Shown: one piece after another, positions 21,158 to 29,621 of the stretch
How the letters are laid out: each line of letters opens with the position of its first letter
How positions within the stretch are numbered: the first letter of the stretch is position 1
IMG/VR virus record: IMGVR_UViG_3300006413_000006
Span: 1-31,914 of that record
Origin: a virus
Direction: 5' to 3' (one strand)
DNA length: 31,914 bases
Made by a program: the position numbers and the translations under genes
Notes under the pieces: generated by a model
The model's input: the letters and a program-made list of their open reading frames with translations, nothing else
Databases searched by the model: none
Told to the model about the DNA's origin: nothing

Positions 21158-21205
21158 ATTTTTTACTTTACTATAGTAAAAAAGTGCTATATAATTAGGG
21201 TATAA
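21158..21205 (+). promoter_or_regulatory. Predicted promoter, variant of recurrent element
   Basis: ATTTTTTACTTTACT at 21158 is almost the same as the start of the copy at 19894. TTTACT at 21167 and TATAAT at 21190-21195 are 17 bp apart. GGGTA follows. It serves the gene at 21237. The intergenic DNA before it (21010-21157) holds only a TGAT/TGAC run and nothing else clear. Confidence 0.6.
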
Positions 21206-21236
21206 GTTAAATAGCTAACACAGAAAGGACTAAGCT

Positions 21237-21587
21237 ATGACTAAAATTTCTAAGCCTACTACTAACGCTACCGTAACCCCTACCGTTAATAAAGCGTCTG
21301 TCGCGCGGTGCGGTATCCCCGCCCCTACCGCTAACGGGCGCGGTAATTTAAAGGTGTCCTTAACTAAGGACGTAAAAGCTAACTTAGCGGCGTTAGATAA
21401 GCCGCTACCCGCGCAGGCGCAGGCTATTTTATACGTACTAGACCAGCTAGGCGGTACGGCCACACAGGCGGACTTAATTAAAGAGTTAGATACGGGCGAG
21501 GTATTAAGTACCGTACAGGGTGCTACCCGTATCGTTACTTTTTACCGTAAAAAGCTTATAGCGGCTAACTTAATAAAAGTAGGCTAA
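21237..21587 (+). CDS. Winged-helix-like protein, paralogue of 19991, with atypical composition
   Basis: A 116-residue protein. Shared features with the protein at 19991 are a Thr/Lys-rich N-terminus, GIPAPT near residue 31, ILYVLDQLG, TQADLIKEL, TVQ and RI-x-TFYRKKL. It is therefore a likely DNA-binding paralogue. Its codon use is very different: Leu is almost only TTA or CTA, Gln only CAG, Glu only GAG, and the words TCA, CAA, TTG and GAA are absent from the gene. The paralogue uses these freely. The bias also covers the flanking DNA, including CTAG-rich hairpins after the gene. This suggests separate origin or strong local selection. GAAAGGA precedes the ATG. Confidence 0.75.
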   Translation: MTKISKPTTNATVTPTVNKASVARCGIPAPTANGRGNLKVSLTKDVKANLAALDKPLPAQAQAILYVLDQLGGTATQADLIKELDTGEVLSTVQGATRIVTFYRKKLIAANLIKVG

Positions 21588-21597
21588 CGGCCTAGCG

Positions 21598-21619
21598 GCT
21601 AGGGGCTAACGCCCCTAGC
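21598..21619 (+). other. CTAG-rich hairpin
   Basis: GCTAGGGG and CCCCTAGC form a perfect eight-pair stem around CTAACG, just after the stop at 21587. It lies before the main terminator at 21635. Confidence 0.5.
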
Positions 21620-21634
21620 TAACGCAAATTTGAG

Positions 21635-21669
21635 TCCCTAGCCGTTAGCGTTACGGCTAGGGGTTTTTT
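21635..21669 (+). terminator. Strong rho-independent terminator
   Basis: CCCTAGCCGT pairs perfectly with ACGGCTAGGG (ten pairs) around a seven-base loop and is followed by six T. It separates the early or accessory genes from the late structural genes. Confidence 0.92.
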
Positions 21670-21670
21670 A

Positions 21671-21812
21671 TACCCCACACCCATAAAACCGCGCCCACAC
21701 ATATAGAAAGTCACAAGGCATAACGCTGTTACGAGATATGCCCAAAATTCTTGAATCAGGAACCTTCTACCCCACTCCCATAAAATAGTAAGAAGGTCAA
21801 GGAACCTTCTAC
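21671..21812 (+). repeat. Two interleaved direct-repeat pairs upstream of the late genes
   Basis: TACCCCACACCCATAAAA at 21671-21688 recurs with one change at 21768-21785. AGGAACCTTCTAC at 21758-21770 recurs exactly at 21800-21812. The stretch 21670-21883 has no gene and no copy of the common promoter element, so these repeats may mark a late promoter or its activator sites. Confidence 0.55.
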
Positions 21813-21883
21813 AGGGGATTTTGTTTTGCGTAAAAATGATATATGTTTATGCTGAGTTTATATTTATCTAAAACAAAGTTGAG

Positions 21884-23452
21884 ATGATGAACACTCCAGG
21901 TGATAGAAGCGGCGGTTTTGGTGATCGTCCTGATACAGGTTCCCCCGCCTCTTCTTTGGGGTCAAGTGGTAGATCTTATAGTGTTGAGCCTTCAAGCAAC
22001 AATCAAGTTGGCAGTAGCGACGAGGGTGATAATAATCAACCGATGAGCCAAACGGCTTATAATAAAGCTCAAGGTATTACTGCAACAAACCCTTATGGTA
22101 ATCAAGGTTTCTTTAGTCGAGTTTTTGGAATCGACCCATCGAAAATTTCGTATACAAACTTATTATCGCAAGATCAAATAAATAAGATTGCGGCTAATCA
22201 GTATTCGAAATATCGAAACCCATTTAACGATCCTAGTCAACCAGCATATAATCCTAATTTTGCTTCTGGCGATATGGCGTCGGGTATTTTACGTTCAGGT
22301 GTGCGTACAGGTCAAAAGGTTATTGATCCAAGAACAGGACAAGAAACAACCGTAGAATCATTTCGTGCGCCAATGGGTTTAGCTGATACAGCTGCATCTT
22401 TAGCGTTAGGGGCTAATATTCCTATTGTAGGTTCTGCGTTAGCGGATGTAGGAACACGGGTAAAAGGTCTAGAAGGTCAACCGCCGACGATTGATGGTCA
22501 ACAGGCGACTGAAAGAGGTAGTTCACTTTTATCAGGTATTCTTGGTCCAGCTGTTGAACAATTAACAACAGGTGGTGGAAGTGGTCGTCTTTTAGATCAA
22601 GTTATGCAAACAGCATCAAATTTATTTAATCGACCTCAAGAAACAAAAGTTGAACGAGCACCTGCATCAGATAAAAATAAAGCAGATGAACTTATTCGTG
22701 ATACGATTCGCAATACCGCTCAAGATAGGTTTACATCAGGTCAGCCGTTTGATTTAGACCAACCAACACCATCAAGGTTCCAAAGTCGTCCAGAAGTTAA
22801 TTTACAAAGAGGACCGAAAACGATTCAAGATCCAACTTCGGCAGTTCCTTCTCAAATAGAAATTAATCAAAGACCGTTACAACGTGATCAAGGAATTATG
22901 GATGCTTTAATGGGTGGCGCACGTGACGGTGTTAATCCTCCATCGGTTGCGGGTTTAGCTAATATACCAACGCAACAAGTTGCAGACGCATCGACTTCTG
23001 AATTTTTAAGTAGGGGTGCGGCTAATACTATAAACGATATTCTCGAAACTTTTCAAAAAGGACCAAGACCTGTTGACCTTGGTCCAGGACAATTAAAGTT
23101 TTCAATAGACCCGTTTGGCGAAGAAAAAAGTATAGGCGGTACATATACTATGCCTGTTCAAGATTTAGGGTTAGGTAGTTTATTATCGCAAAACCAAGCT
23201 CAACAACCAGCTAGTGACGCATTCCAAATAGCTGATACATCAATGCTTGGTAATTTTATGAAACAAGGTAATTTAAAAAGTCAAGGTGGAGGCTTCTTTG
23301 GTAGCGATAAAGGTGGTGCAAGATACTATCAGTTTGGCACTAAAGGTTCAAGTAGACCCTCTAGGTCTTCCAGCGGCGACGGTAACGTTTTTGATAAAAT
23401 GTTACAAATGTTTAAATTCGATCCTAATCGAGGTGCTGGAAAGTTCGGCTAA
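21884..23452 (+). CDS. Large low-complexity phage protein, probably virion-associated
   Basis: A 522-residue protein rich in Gly, Ser, Gln, Asn and Pro, with few clear folded regions. Residues 1-60 are disordered. A moderately hydrophobic segment lies at about 165-190 (MGLADTAASLALGANIPIVGSALADVG). The rest contains many short QP- and SR-rich runs. It resembles poorly conserved proteins found near packaging and portal genes in marine phages, perhaps an internal or ejected virion protein, but I do not recognise the family. The start is ATG 21884 (ATG 21887 also possible). It is the first gene of the late block, and its stop overlaps the next start. Confidence 0.72.
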   Translation: MMNTPGDRSGGFGDRPDTGSPASSLGSSGRSYSVEPSSNNQVGSSDEGDNNQPMSQTAYNKAQGITATNPYGNQGFFSRVFGIDPSKISYTNLLSQDQINKIAANQYSKYRNPFNDPSQPAYNPNFASGDMASGILRSGVRTGQKVIDPRTGQETTVESFRAPMGLADTAASLALGANIPIVGSALADVGTRVKGLEGQPPTIDGQQATERGSSLLSGILGPAVEQLTTGGGSGRLLDQVMQTASNLFNRPQETKVERAPASDKNKADELIRDTIRNTAQDRFTSGQPFDLDQPTPSRFQSRPEVNLQRGPKTIQDPTSAVPSQIEINQRPLQRDQGIMDALMGGARDGVNPPSVAGLANIPTQQVADASTSEFLSRGAANTINDILETFQKGPRPVDLGPGQLKFSIDPFGEEKSIGGTYTMPVQDLGLGSLLSQNQAQQPASDAFQIADTSMLGNFMKQGNLKSQGGGFFGSDKGGARYYQFGTKGSSRPSRSSSGDGNVFDKMLQMFKFDPNRGAGKFG

Positions 23453-24303
23453 TGTCAGAAGTCCGTCCTCGTAATATTGACACATCTGGTATATTAAAGT
23501 TAATGCGCTCTGGCGGTGATTTCGCTCGTCTATTTGACGATGGTCCGAAAGCAAGCCCTACAGATCCTATAAAAATGTACCGTGGAGAAGCGTTAAGAAA
23601 AACTACTGAAACGTTAGTTCCTGACGAATTAGTTGGTAAATTTAATACTCCTAATCCTAAAAAAGCAAGAAAATATCCTGAAGATTTTGCTCTTGGTGGT
23701 AAAATTACAAGGTCGTTTGAAACAACAGCGGAAGATTTATTAAGAAACGCACATAAAGCACATATGTATCATGGTAAAGTTGCTTTAGATTTAAACCTTG
23801 CTAAAGGTGTACCTTCAGATAAAGCATCTTCATTATTTGCGGAGTATGCAAACGAAGTTGACGATTTCTTTGTTAAAGAATTTAAAGATTTAAAAGAAGG
23901 CCGTATGTCAAAAGAACGGCTTATGCAACTTGCGATGACGTCTATGGACGAAGGTATATTCGACCAACGTGGCAAGATCGATGTTTCAGAAACATTTAAA
24001 CGTGGTAATATTCCTGTAGCCGCTAGTGTAGGTATTGGTCGTTTATCAAAAGAAGCACTGCCTTATTTACTAAAGGGTGCGGGTATTGCAGCTTTGCCCT
24101 TAGATCTTGTTTTAGGTGCGAATAAAACAGGAACGGACCCCCAAGAAGAAATAGCTCAAGCTATGGGAATAAGTCCAAACTTATTATATAATATGCCAGA
24201 AGAAGAATTTGCCCAAATAGAATCAATGTTTCGCCAGACTATGGCGGCTAGGGCTAAACAAGACAGTGCAGATGCTCAATCGATTGATGCGACAGTACCA
24301 TAA
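23452..24303 (+). CDS. Uncharacterised late protein
   Basis: A 283-residue protein. Residues 36-110 form a likely folded domain (IKMYRGEALRKTTETL...GGKITRSFETTAEDLLRNAHKAHMYHG), and a long charged helix region follows (about 125-170). A hydrophobic segment at about 203-222 (ALPYLLKGAGIAALPLDLVLG) might insert in a membrane. The end is acidic. The YRG and RSFETT pieces faintly recall ADP-ribosyltransferase motifs, but no catalytic Glu pair can be shown. It is joined by overlapping stop/start pairs to both neighbours, so the three genes 21884-25367 act as one translational unit. An internal virion protein is a guess from context. Confidence 0.7.
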   Translation: MSEVRPRNIDTSGILKLMRSGGDFARLFDDGPKASPTDPIKMYRGEALRKTTETLVPDELVGKFNTPNPKKARKYPEDFALGGKITRSFETTAEDLLRNAHKAHMYHGKVALDLNLAKGVPSDKASSLFAEYANEVDDFFVKEFKDLKEGRMSKERLMQLAMTSMDEGIFDQRGKIDVSETFKRGNIPVAASVGIGRLSKEALPYLLKGAGIAALPLDLVLGANKTGTDPQEEIAQAMGISPNLLYNMPEEEFAQIESMFRQTMAARAKQDSADAQSIDATVP

Positions 24304-25367
24304 TGGAAGCTCAACTAAAACCATATGAACCAACTTTTCGTGAACGTTCGACTACGGTTCTTGCTAATTTCTTACGTGATAAACTTGGTGTTAATAATTA
24401 TAAATCGTACGATATCGCACGAGGAATAATGGGTGATGAAAATGCATCATCTATGTTAGAAGCGTTAGGAGTAGCTGATTTTACACCTGCTGGTGCATTA
24501 TTTGGTGGTCAAGAAGGAGCGAGAATGTATCAGCGTTCCGACGACCTTTTAGGAAAAGGTATAGGAGCAGGTACTGTAGCAGTAAGTGCGCTCGAAGGTC
24601 TTGGACCTTTAGGTCTTGCAATTAAAACTGGAAGAAAAGTTTTACCGAAAGCTGTTAAACCAGACGAACCTGATAAAGGACGGCGAACTGTTGTAAAAGG
24701 ATTAGCAGCATTACCTGTTGCTGGTTCAGTAGTTGCTAAAGGTATTGCTGATTTACCAATAGGTACAGCATCTAAAATAGCAAAAGCCGTACCGAATGTA
24801 ACAGGGTCTAAATTATTAGACGGATTACCTTTTGTACAAAATCAACTTAAAGATGTTTTTTATCTTAGACTTGATTCTCCAAAACCAGATTTACAAGGGT
24901 TATATCACTTAGATTCAATAAAAACAGAATTAGAAGAACTAGCAGGTATGCCAAGATTTCCTGGACCGTCTCTTAGAAACAAAGAAGAACTGTTAGATAA
25001 ACCTTTAGACGATTTTCTTCCGAGGGTGCAAGACGATAAAAGAGAACTTGTTGAAGAGGTTGTACGTGAAGGGTATGCAATGGATATTCAATCTCCAATT
25101 ACTTTTGAATTAATTGAAGATTTTATACAGCAAAACCCTGGAATGACTTTACGGAAAGCTATAGAAAAAATAGATACTGAAATTAATACCATTCTTAAAT
25201 CTAAAGATATGGAGCTTTCTGACTTAGATTTATCTTCAGGATATTTAGTCGATACAGAAATGCAAATAGAGCTAGGTGCAAACCGCCCAGTATATATGGG
25301 TGCGCCAATGAAAAATACAGATCCTGATAAAACTTTTCGTGTAGGAGATGTAAGTGAAATGTTTTAA
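24303..25367 (+). CDS. Uncharacterised late protein with hydrophobic segments
   Basis: A 354-residue protein. Residues about 85-110 (GIGAGTVAVSALEGLGPLGLAI) and 130-150 (GLAALPVAGSVVAKGIADL) are hydrophobic and Gly/Ala-rich, as in proteins that insert into or cross membranes. The second half is acidic and helical (ELVEEVVREGYAMDIQSP...LRKAIEKIDTEINTIL). No family is recognised. It follows two other unknown proteins with TAATG coupling and precedes the large terminase. A virion component released during DNA entry is possible, but only by position and hydrophobicity. Confidence 0.7.
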   Translation: MEAQLKPYEPTFRERSTTVLANFLRDKLGVNNYKSYDIARGIMGDENASSMLEALGVADFTPAGALFGGQEGARMYQRSDDLLGKGIGAGTVAVSALEGLGPLGLAIKTGRKVLPKAVKPDEPDKGRRTVVKGLAALPVAGSVVAKGIADLPIGTASKIAKAVPNVTGSKLLDGLPFVQNQLKDVFYLRLDSPKPDLQGLYHLDSIKTELEELAGMPRFPGPSLRNKEELLDKPLDDFLPRVQDDKRELVEEVVREGYAMDIQSPITFELIEDFIQQNPGMTLRKAIEKIDTEINTILKSKDMELSDLDLSSGYLVDTEMQIELGANRPVYMGAPMKNTDPDKTFRVGDVSEMF

Positions 25368-25384
25368 GATAGTTAGGTCTAAAA

Positions 25385-26863
25385 ATGTTAGATAACTTAG
25401 ACCTTTCACACCTCCCTAGAGAAAAACAAGAACTCGCTTTTATTCTTGCTGAAGAATTACAACAGCGTGAAACTCGTAAATTAGCTCGTGATGATTTTCT
25501 AACTTTTGTTAGAACAATGTGGCCGTCGTTTATTGAAGGTGCGCATCATCGCAAAATGTCACAAACGTTTAATCGTATTGCTAGGGGTGAATTAAAACGT
25601 GTAATTATTAATATGGGTCCACGACATTCGAAATCAGAGATGTCGTCGTATATGCTTCCATCTTGGCTCTTGGGTCTTAAACCTGACTTAAAAATAATTC
25701 AAGCGACACACACAGGCGAACTTGCTGTGCGTTTTGGTAGAAAAATTCGTGATCTCGTAGATACAGAAGAATATAAAAGGATATTTGAAAATGTGGCATT
25801 GCGAGCAGATTCCAAGGCCGCTGGACGGTGGGAAACATCCAAGGGTGGAGAATATTTTGCGGCTGGTGTCGGAGGGGCTATTACTGGTCGTGGTGCTGAT
25901 GTACTTATTATTGACGATCCGCACTCGGAACAAGACGCAATGTCCGAAACCGCAATGGAATCAGCCTACGAATGGTACACGTCAGGTCCAAGACAGCGTC
26001 TCCAACCAGGAGGAACAATCATTTTAGTCATGACTCGATGGTCTAAAAAGGACTTGACGGGTCAATTATTAAAAGCACAAGCCCTTGATCCTAAAGCAGA
26101 TCAATGGGAGGTCATAGAATTTCCTGCTATTATGCCTTCTGGCAACCCCTGTTGGCCTGAATTTTGGAAAATAGAGGAATTAGAGGGTATTCGTGCGTCA
26201 TTACCGCATCAAAAATGGTCTGCACAGTGGATGCAAGAGCCAACAGGCGGTGAAGGAGCGATAATTCAGCGTGAATGGATAAGAAAATGGGAAAAAACTA
26301 GCCCCCCAGTAGCTGAATATATCATACAAAGCTATGATACAGCGTTTTTAAAGTCAGAAAAAGCCGATTTTAGCGCAATTACGACTTGGGGCGTCTTTTT
26401 AAACGAAGATGACGGTCAATATAATATAATTTTGCTTGATTCTATCAAAGATCGGTTCGATTTTCCTGAATTAAAACGTGTTGCGCACGAAAATTATATA
26501 CATTGGGATCCTGATTCAGTTATTATCGAAGCAAAGGCATCAGGTTTGCCTTTAACTCAAGAATTACGGGCGATGGGTATACCTGTACAAAATTATTCGC
26601 CTAATAGAGGCAATGATAAGATTGCTAGGACAAATGCTACTGCCCCTATGTTTGAATCAGGACTTGTTTGGGTTCCAGAAACTAGGTTTGCAGAGGAGTT
26701 AGTAGAGGAATTATGTGAATTCCCCAATGGAGATCATGATGATCTGGTGGATTCGACCACTCAAGCACTCCTCAGGTTTAGACAAGGTGGGTTTATTCGG
26801 CAACCTACGGATTATGAAGACGAGGAACTGGAATATAAACTCAAAAAATTTATGTATTATTGA
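25385..26863 (+). CDS. terL: Terminase large subunit (DNA-packaging ATPase and nuclease)
   Basis: A 492-residue protein. The ATPase has MGPRHSKSE (residues 77-85), the PRHSKS-type Walker A of many phage terminases, an ATHTGELA coupling-type segment, and Walker B VLIIDDPH. GGAITGRGAD precedes Walker B as in this family. The C-terminal nuclease starts at QSYDTAFLKSEKADFSA (first catalytic Asp), with further acidic residues in LLDSIKDRF and DHDDLVDSTTQALL. Both activities look intact, and the length is normal. It docks on the portal encoded immediately downstream, pumps DNA and cuts it. The small subunit is not adjacent but 5.8 kb upstream. Confidence 0.93.
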   Translation: MLDNLDLSHLPREKQELAFILAEELQQRETRKLARDDFLTFVRTMWPSFIEGAHHRKMSQTFNRIARGELKRVIINMGPRHSKSEMSSYMLPSWLLGLKPDLKIIQATHTGELAVRFGRKIRDLVDTEEYKRIFENVALRADSKAAGRWETSKGGEYFAAGVGGAITGRGADVLIIDDPHSEQDAMSETAMESAYEWYTSGPRQRLQPGGTIILVMTRWSKKDLTGQLLKAQALDPKADQWEVIEFPAIMPSGNPCWPEFWKIEELEGIRASLPHQKWSAQWMQEPTGGEGAIIQREWIRKWEKTSPPVAEYIIQSYDTAFLKSEKADFSAITTWGVFLNEDDGQYNIILLDSIKDRFDFPELKRVAHENYIHWDPDSVIIEAKASGLPLTQELRAMGIPVQNYSPNRGNDKIARTNATAPMFESGLVWVPETRFAEELVEELCEFPNGDHDDLVDSTTQALLRFRQGGFIRQPTDYEDEELEYKLKKFMYY

Positions 26864-26874
26864 GGTAGTTTACG

Positions 26875-29235
26875 ATGGCTGTTGAAAAATCGATTGCGCA
26901 AATAATAAGCGAAGCCCCTGTTGAAACAGAAGTTGAAGTAGAAACAACTTCCGAAGACCAACTACCTTTGTTTGAAAGTGACGATACCGTTATGTTAGAA
27001 GACGGTAGCGCAATCGTCGGTTATGTAGAGGATGAAAACGAATTAGGTGGTGATTTTTACGCTAACCTAGCAGAGGAGATGGATGAGGCTGATCTTCAAG
27101 ACCTAGCTTCTGAGTTAGTTGAATCTTATAAAGATGACGTAGAATCTAGACAAGAATGGCTAGAAGGCTATACAGATGGTCTAGATTTACTTGGTATTAA
27201 GACAGATGACCGCGAAGAACCATTTAGAGGGGCTTCTGGTGTTTATCACCCGCTATTAGCAGAAAGTGCAACACAGTTTCAAGCAGGTGCATATAAAGAA
27301 TTGCTTCCACCAGGAGGACCAGTACAAACTCGTATTGTAGGTTCAGAAACTAAAGAAGTTTTAGAACAATCAGAACGTGTTCGTAATTATATGAATTTTT
27401 TAGTTTTGGATGTCATGGAAGAATTTGACCCAGAACTGGATCAAATGTTATTTTATTTACCTCTATCGGGGTCAACGTTTAAGAAAACGTATTATGACCC
27501 TGCATTAAAAAGACCAGTAAGTAAATTTGTAAATCCTGACGATTTAGTTGTTGCTTATACTGAATCTAGCTTAGAAGCAACGTCTCGTTTTACGCACGTT
27601 GTTACTATGAACGCTAATGACGTAAGAAAACTTCAAGTTTCTGGGTTTTATCGTGATACTTTAGTTTTAGCTGACGAAGTCGACGATACGGATACTTCAG
27701 AGGATAAAGTACAAGAATTAACAGGTTTTCGACGCAATATCCAGTCTAACGACATGGTAACATTGTTAGAAATGCATGTTGATCTTGATATTCCTGGATA
27801 TGAAGACCAAGATGAAGAGGGCGAAGAGACAGGCATAGCTGTTCCGTATATCGTTACGATACACGAAGATACTATGGATATTTTGTCTATACGTCGTAAT
27901 TATAGACAAGACGACCCTACCAAGACTAAGATAAGATATTTTACACACTATAAGTTTCTTCCAGGACTTGGGTTTTATGGGTTTGGGTTGATTCATATGA
28001 TTGGCGGTTTAACTAAATCAGCTACGTCTATTTTACGTCAACTTATTGATGCAGGTACATTAGCTAATTTACCAGCTGGATTTAAAGCAAGAGGGCTTCG
28101 TGTTCGTGATGAAGACTTACCTCTTCAGCCAGGAGAATTTCGTGACGTTGATGCTCCAGGAAGTTCTATTCGTGAAGCAATTATGCCTTTACCGTATAAA
28201 GAGCCGTCAAGCACCCTTCTCCAGATGCTTGGGGTACTTATTGATAGTGGCCGACGTTTTGCGTCCGTCACCGATCTAAATATCGGCGAAGGTAGTCAAG
28301 CTAATCCTGTTGGTACAACTGTTGCCCTTCTTGAGCAGGGAACAAAAGTTCTTAGTGCAATACATAAAAGATTACATTTTGCACAACGTCAAGAATTAAG
28401 AATTTTAGCAGAAGTTGTTAAAAATTATCTACCTGCTGAATATCCGTACCAGATAGAAGGTTATGACGCAAATGTAAAAACAGACGATTTCGATGAACGT
28501 ATCGATATTGTACCTGTAAGCGATCCAGCTATGTTTAGTATGAGTCAACGTGTGACTTTAGCTCAAACACAGCTACAATTAGCGCAATCTGCGCCACAAT
28601 TACATGATCTACACGAAGCATATAGGAGAATGTACCTTGCGCTTGGCATCCAAAATATCGACAAAATTCTCCCACCTAAAGACGAGCTTGTTCCTAAAGA
28701 CCCTGTCTCTGAAAATATGGACGCTCTTACAGGTAAACCAGTTAAAGCGTTTGAGTCTCAAAATCATAATGCTCATATTGCAACGCATAGTGCGTTTTTG
28801 CAAGATCCAAATATTCAAAAGAATGGTATCGCTCAGCAAGTTCTTATGGCGCACATGCAAGAACATCTTGCGCTTCAGTACAGGCAACAAGTAGAACAAA
28901 TACTTGGTATGCCTTTACCAGCGGAAGGTCAAATTATGGACCCACAACAGGAGGCTATGCTTGCTCAGGCGACCGCCCAAGCAACACAGCAAATTAGTCA
29001 AATGGCACAACAAGCTGCAGGAACAGGTCAATTTGACCCAATCGTACAACTTAAACAACAAGAACTTCAAATACAACAACAAGAAGTTCAGCGTAAAGCG
29101 ATGGCTGATCAAGCTCGTAATCAACTTGAAGCGGCTAAACTTCAGCAAGATGGTGAACTTAAAAAAGCAGAAATTTCCTCTGACGAGGATATCGCTGCAC
29201 TTCGTGCAAATGTAACACTCGCTACAAAGAGGTAA
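26875..29235 (+). CDS. Portal protein (podovirus-like)
   Basis: A 786-residue protein. After an acidic disordered N-terminus, the sequence SRQEWLEGYTDGLDLLGI, EEPFRGASGVYHPLLAESATQFQAGAYKELLPPGGPVQT is typical of large portals of marine podovirus-like phages. The region LPLSGSTFKKTYYDP and YKFLPGLGFYGFGLIHMIGGLTKSATSILRQLIDAGTLANLPAGFK matches the portal wing and stem layout. The last 140 residues are Gln-rich and helical, likely the barrel extending into the capsid. Twelve copies would form the DNA gate at one vertex. It lies directly after the large terminase and before scaffold and capsid genes, as expected. Confidence 0.9.
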   Translation: MAVEKSIAQIISEAPVETEVEVETTSEDQLPLFESDDTVMLEDGSAIVGYVEDENELGGDFYANLAEEMDEADLQDLASELVESYKDDVESRQEWLEGYTDGLDLLGIKTDDREEPFRGASGVYHPLLAESATQFQAGAYKELLPPGGPVQTRIVGSETKEVLEQSERVRNYMNFLVLDVMEEFDPELDQMLFYLPLSGSTFKKTYYDPALKRPVSKFVNPDDLVVAYTESSLEATSRFTHVVTMNANDVRKLQVSGFYRDTLVLADEVDDTDTSEDKVQELTGFRRNIQSNDMVTLLEMHVDLDIPGYEDQDEEGEETGIAVPYIVTIHEDTMDILSIRRNYRQDDPTKTKIRYFTHYKFLPGLGFYGFGLIHMIGGLTKSATSILRQLIDAGTLANLPAGFKARGLRVRDEDLPLQPGEFRDVDAPGSSIREAIMPLPYKEPSSTLLQMLGVLIDSGRRFASVTDLNIGEGSQANPVGTTVALLEQGTKVLSAIHKRLHFAQRQELRILAEVVKNYLPAEYPYQIEGYDANVKTDDFDERIDIVPVSDPAMFSMSQRVTLAQTQLQLAQSAPQLHDLHEAYRRMYLALGIQNIDKILPPKDELVPKDPVSENMDALTGKPVKAFESQNHNAHIATHSAFLQDPNIQKNGIAQQVLMAHMQEHLALQYRQQVEQILGMPLPAEGQIMDPQQEAMLAQATAQATQQISQMAQQAAGTGQFDPIVQLKQQELQIQQQEVQRKAMADQARNQLEAAKLQQDGELKKAEISSDEDIAALRANVTLATKR

Positions 29236-29237
29236 AA

Positions 29238-29621
29238 ATGGCTAACAAACGTGTAAAAGAACTTATGGAAATGTTAAGAAACACAGATGATCCTGATCAG
29301 ATTGAAATTTTAAAATTTGATTTAGATGAGGCTTTAGGAAGAAAGGACGCAGGAATGAAAAAAGGTGTGAAAAAACGTTCAACTGGCGGTTCTGGAATGA
29401 CTGATAAACAAAAGAAATTTGCTGCTTTAGCAGAGCCAAAAGATAAAATCACCTATGCAGATAAGATTGCGGGTGCTACAAAGAAAACTAATAAAGTAAG
29501 AAAAGCTGGCGGTGGTGCATACGGTGGCGGTAATTTTGGCGGTGATGAAGTTTTAGCTGCTAAAAGAAGCAAAGGTGGAGGTATTGCTATTAAAGGCACA
29601 AGTTTTAAAGGCACGTTTTAA
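29238..29621 (+). CDS. Small basic Gly-rich protein of unknown function
   Basis: A 127-residue protein, strongly basic. An N-terminal helical part (RVKELMEMLRNTDDPDQIEILKFDLDEAL) is followed by Lys/Gly-rich, probably disordered sequence (MKKGVKKRSTGGSG, GGGAYGGGNFGGDE, SKGGGIAIKGTSF). It could bind DNA or the inside of the capsid. Similar short basic proteins follow portals in several phages, but the function is unknown. It starts two bases after the portal stop and overlaps the next start (TAATG). Confidence 0.72.
   Translation: MANKRVKELMEMLRNTDDPDQIEILKFDLDEALGRKDAGMKKGVKKRSTGGSGMTDKQKKFAALAEPKDKITYADKIAGATKKTNKVRKAGGGAYGGGNFGGDEVLAAKRSKGGGIAIKGTSFKGTF

Noticed and set aside
23452-24303. 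ADP-ribosyltransferase from YRG and RSFETT motifs
   Set aside because: The spacing is doubtful and no ExE motif is visible, so the gene was left as uncharacterised.
28604-29215. Open frames on both strands within the end of the portal gene
   Set aside because: They are caused by the Gln- and Lys-rich codon pattern of the portal and carry no independent signal.
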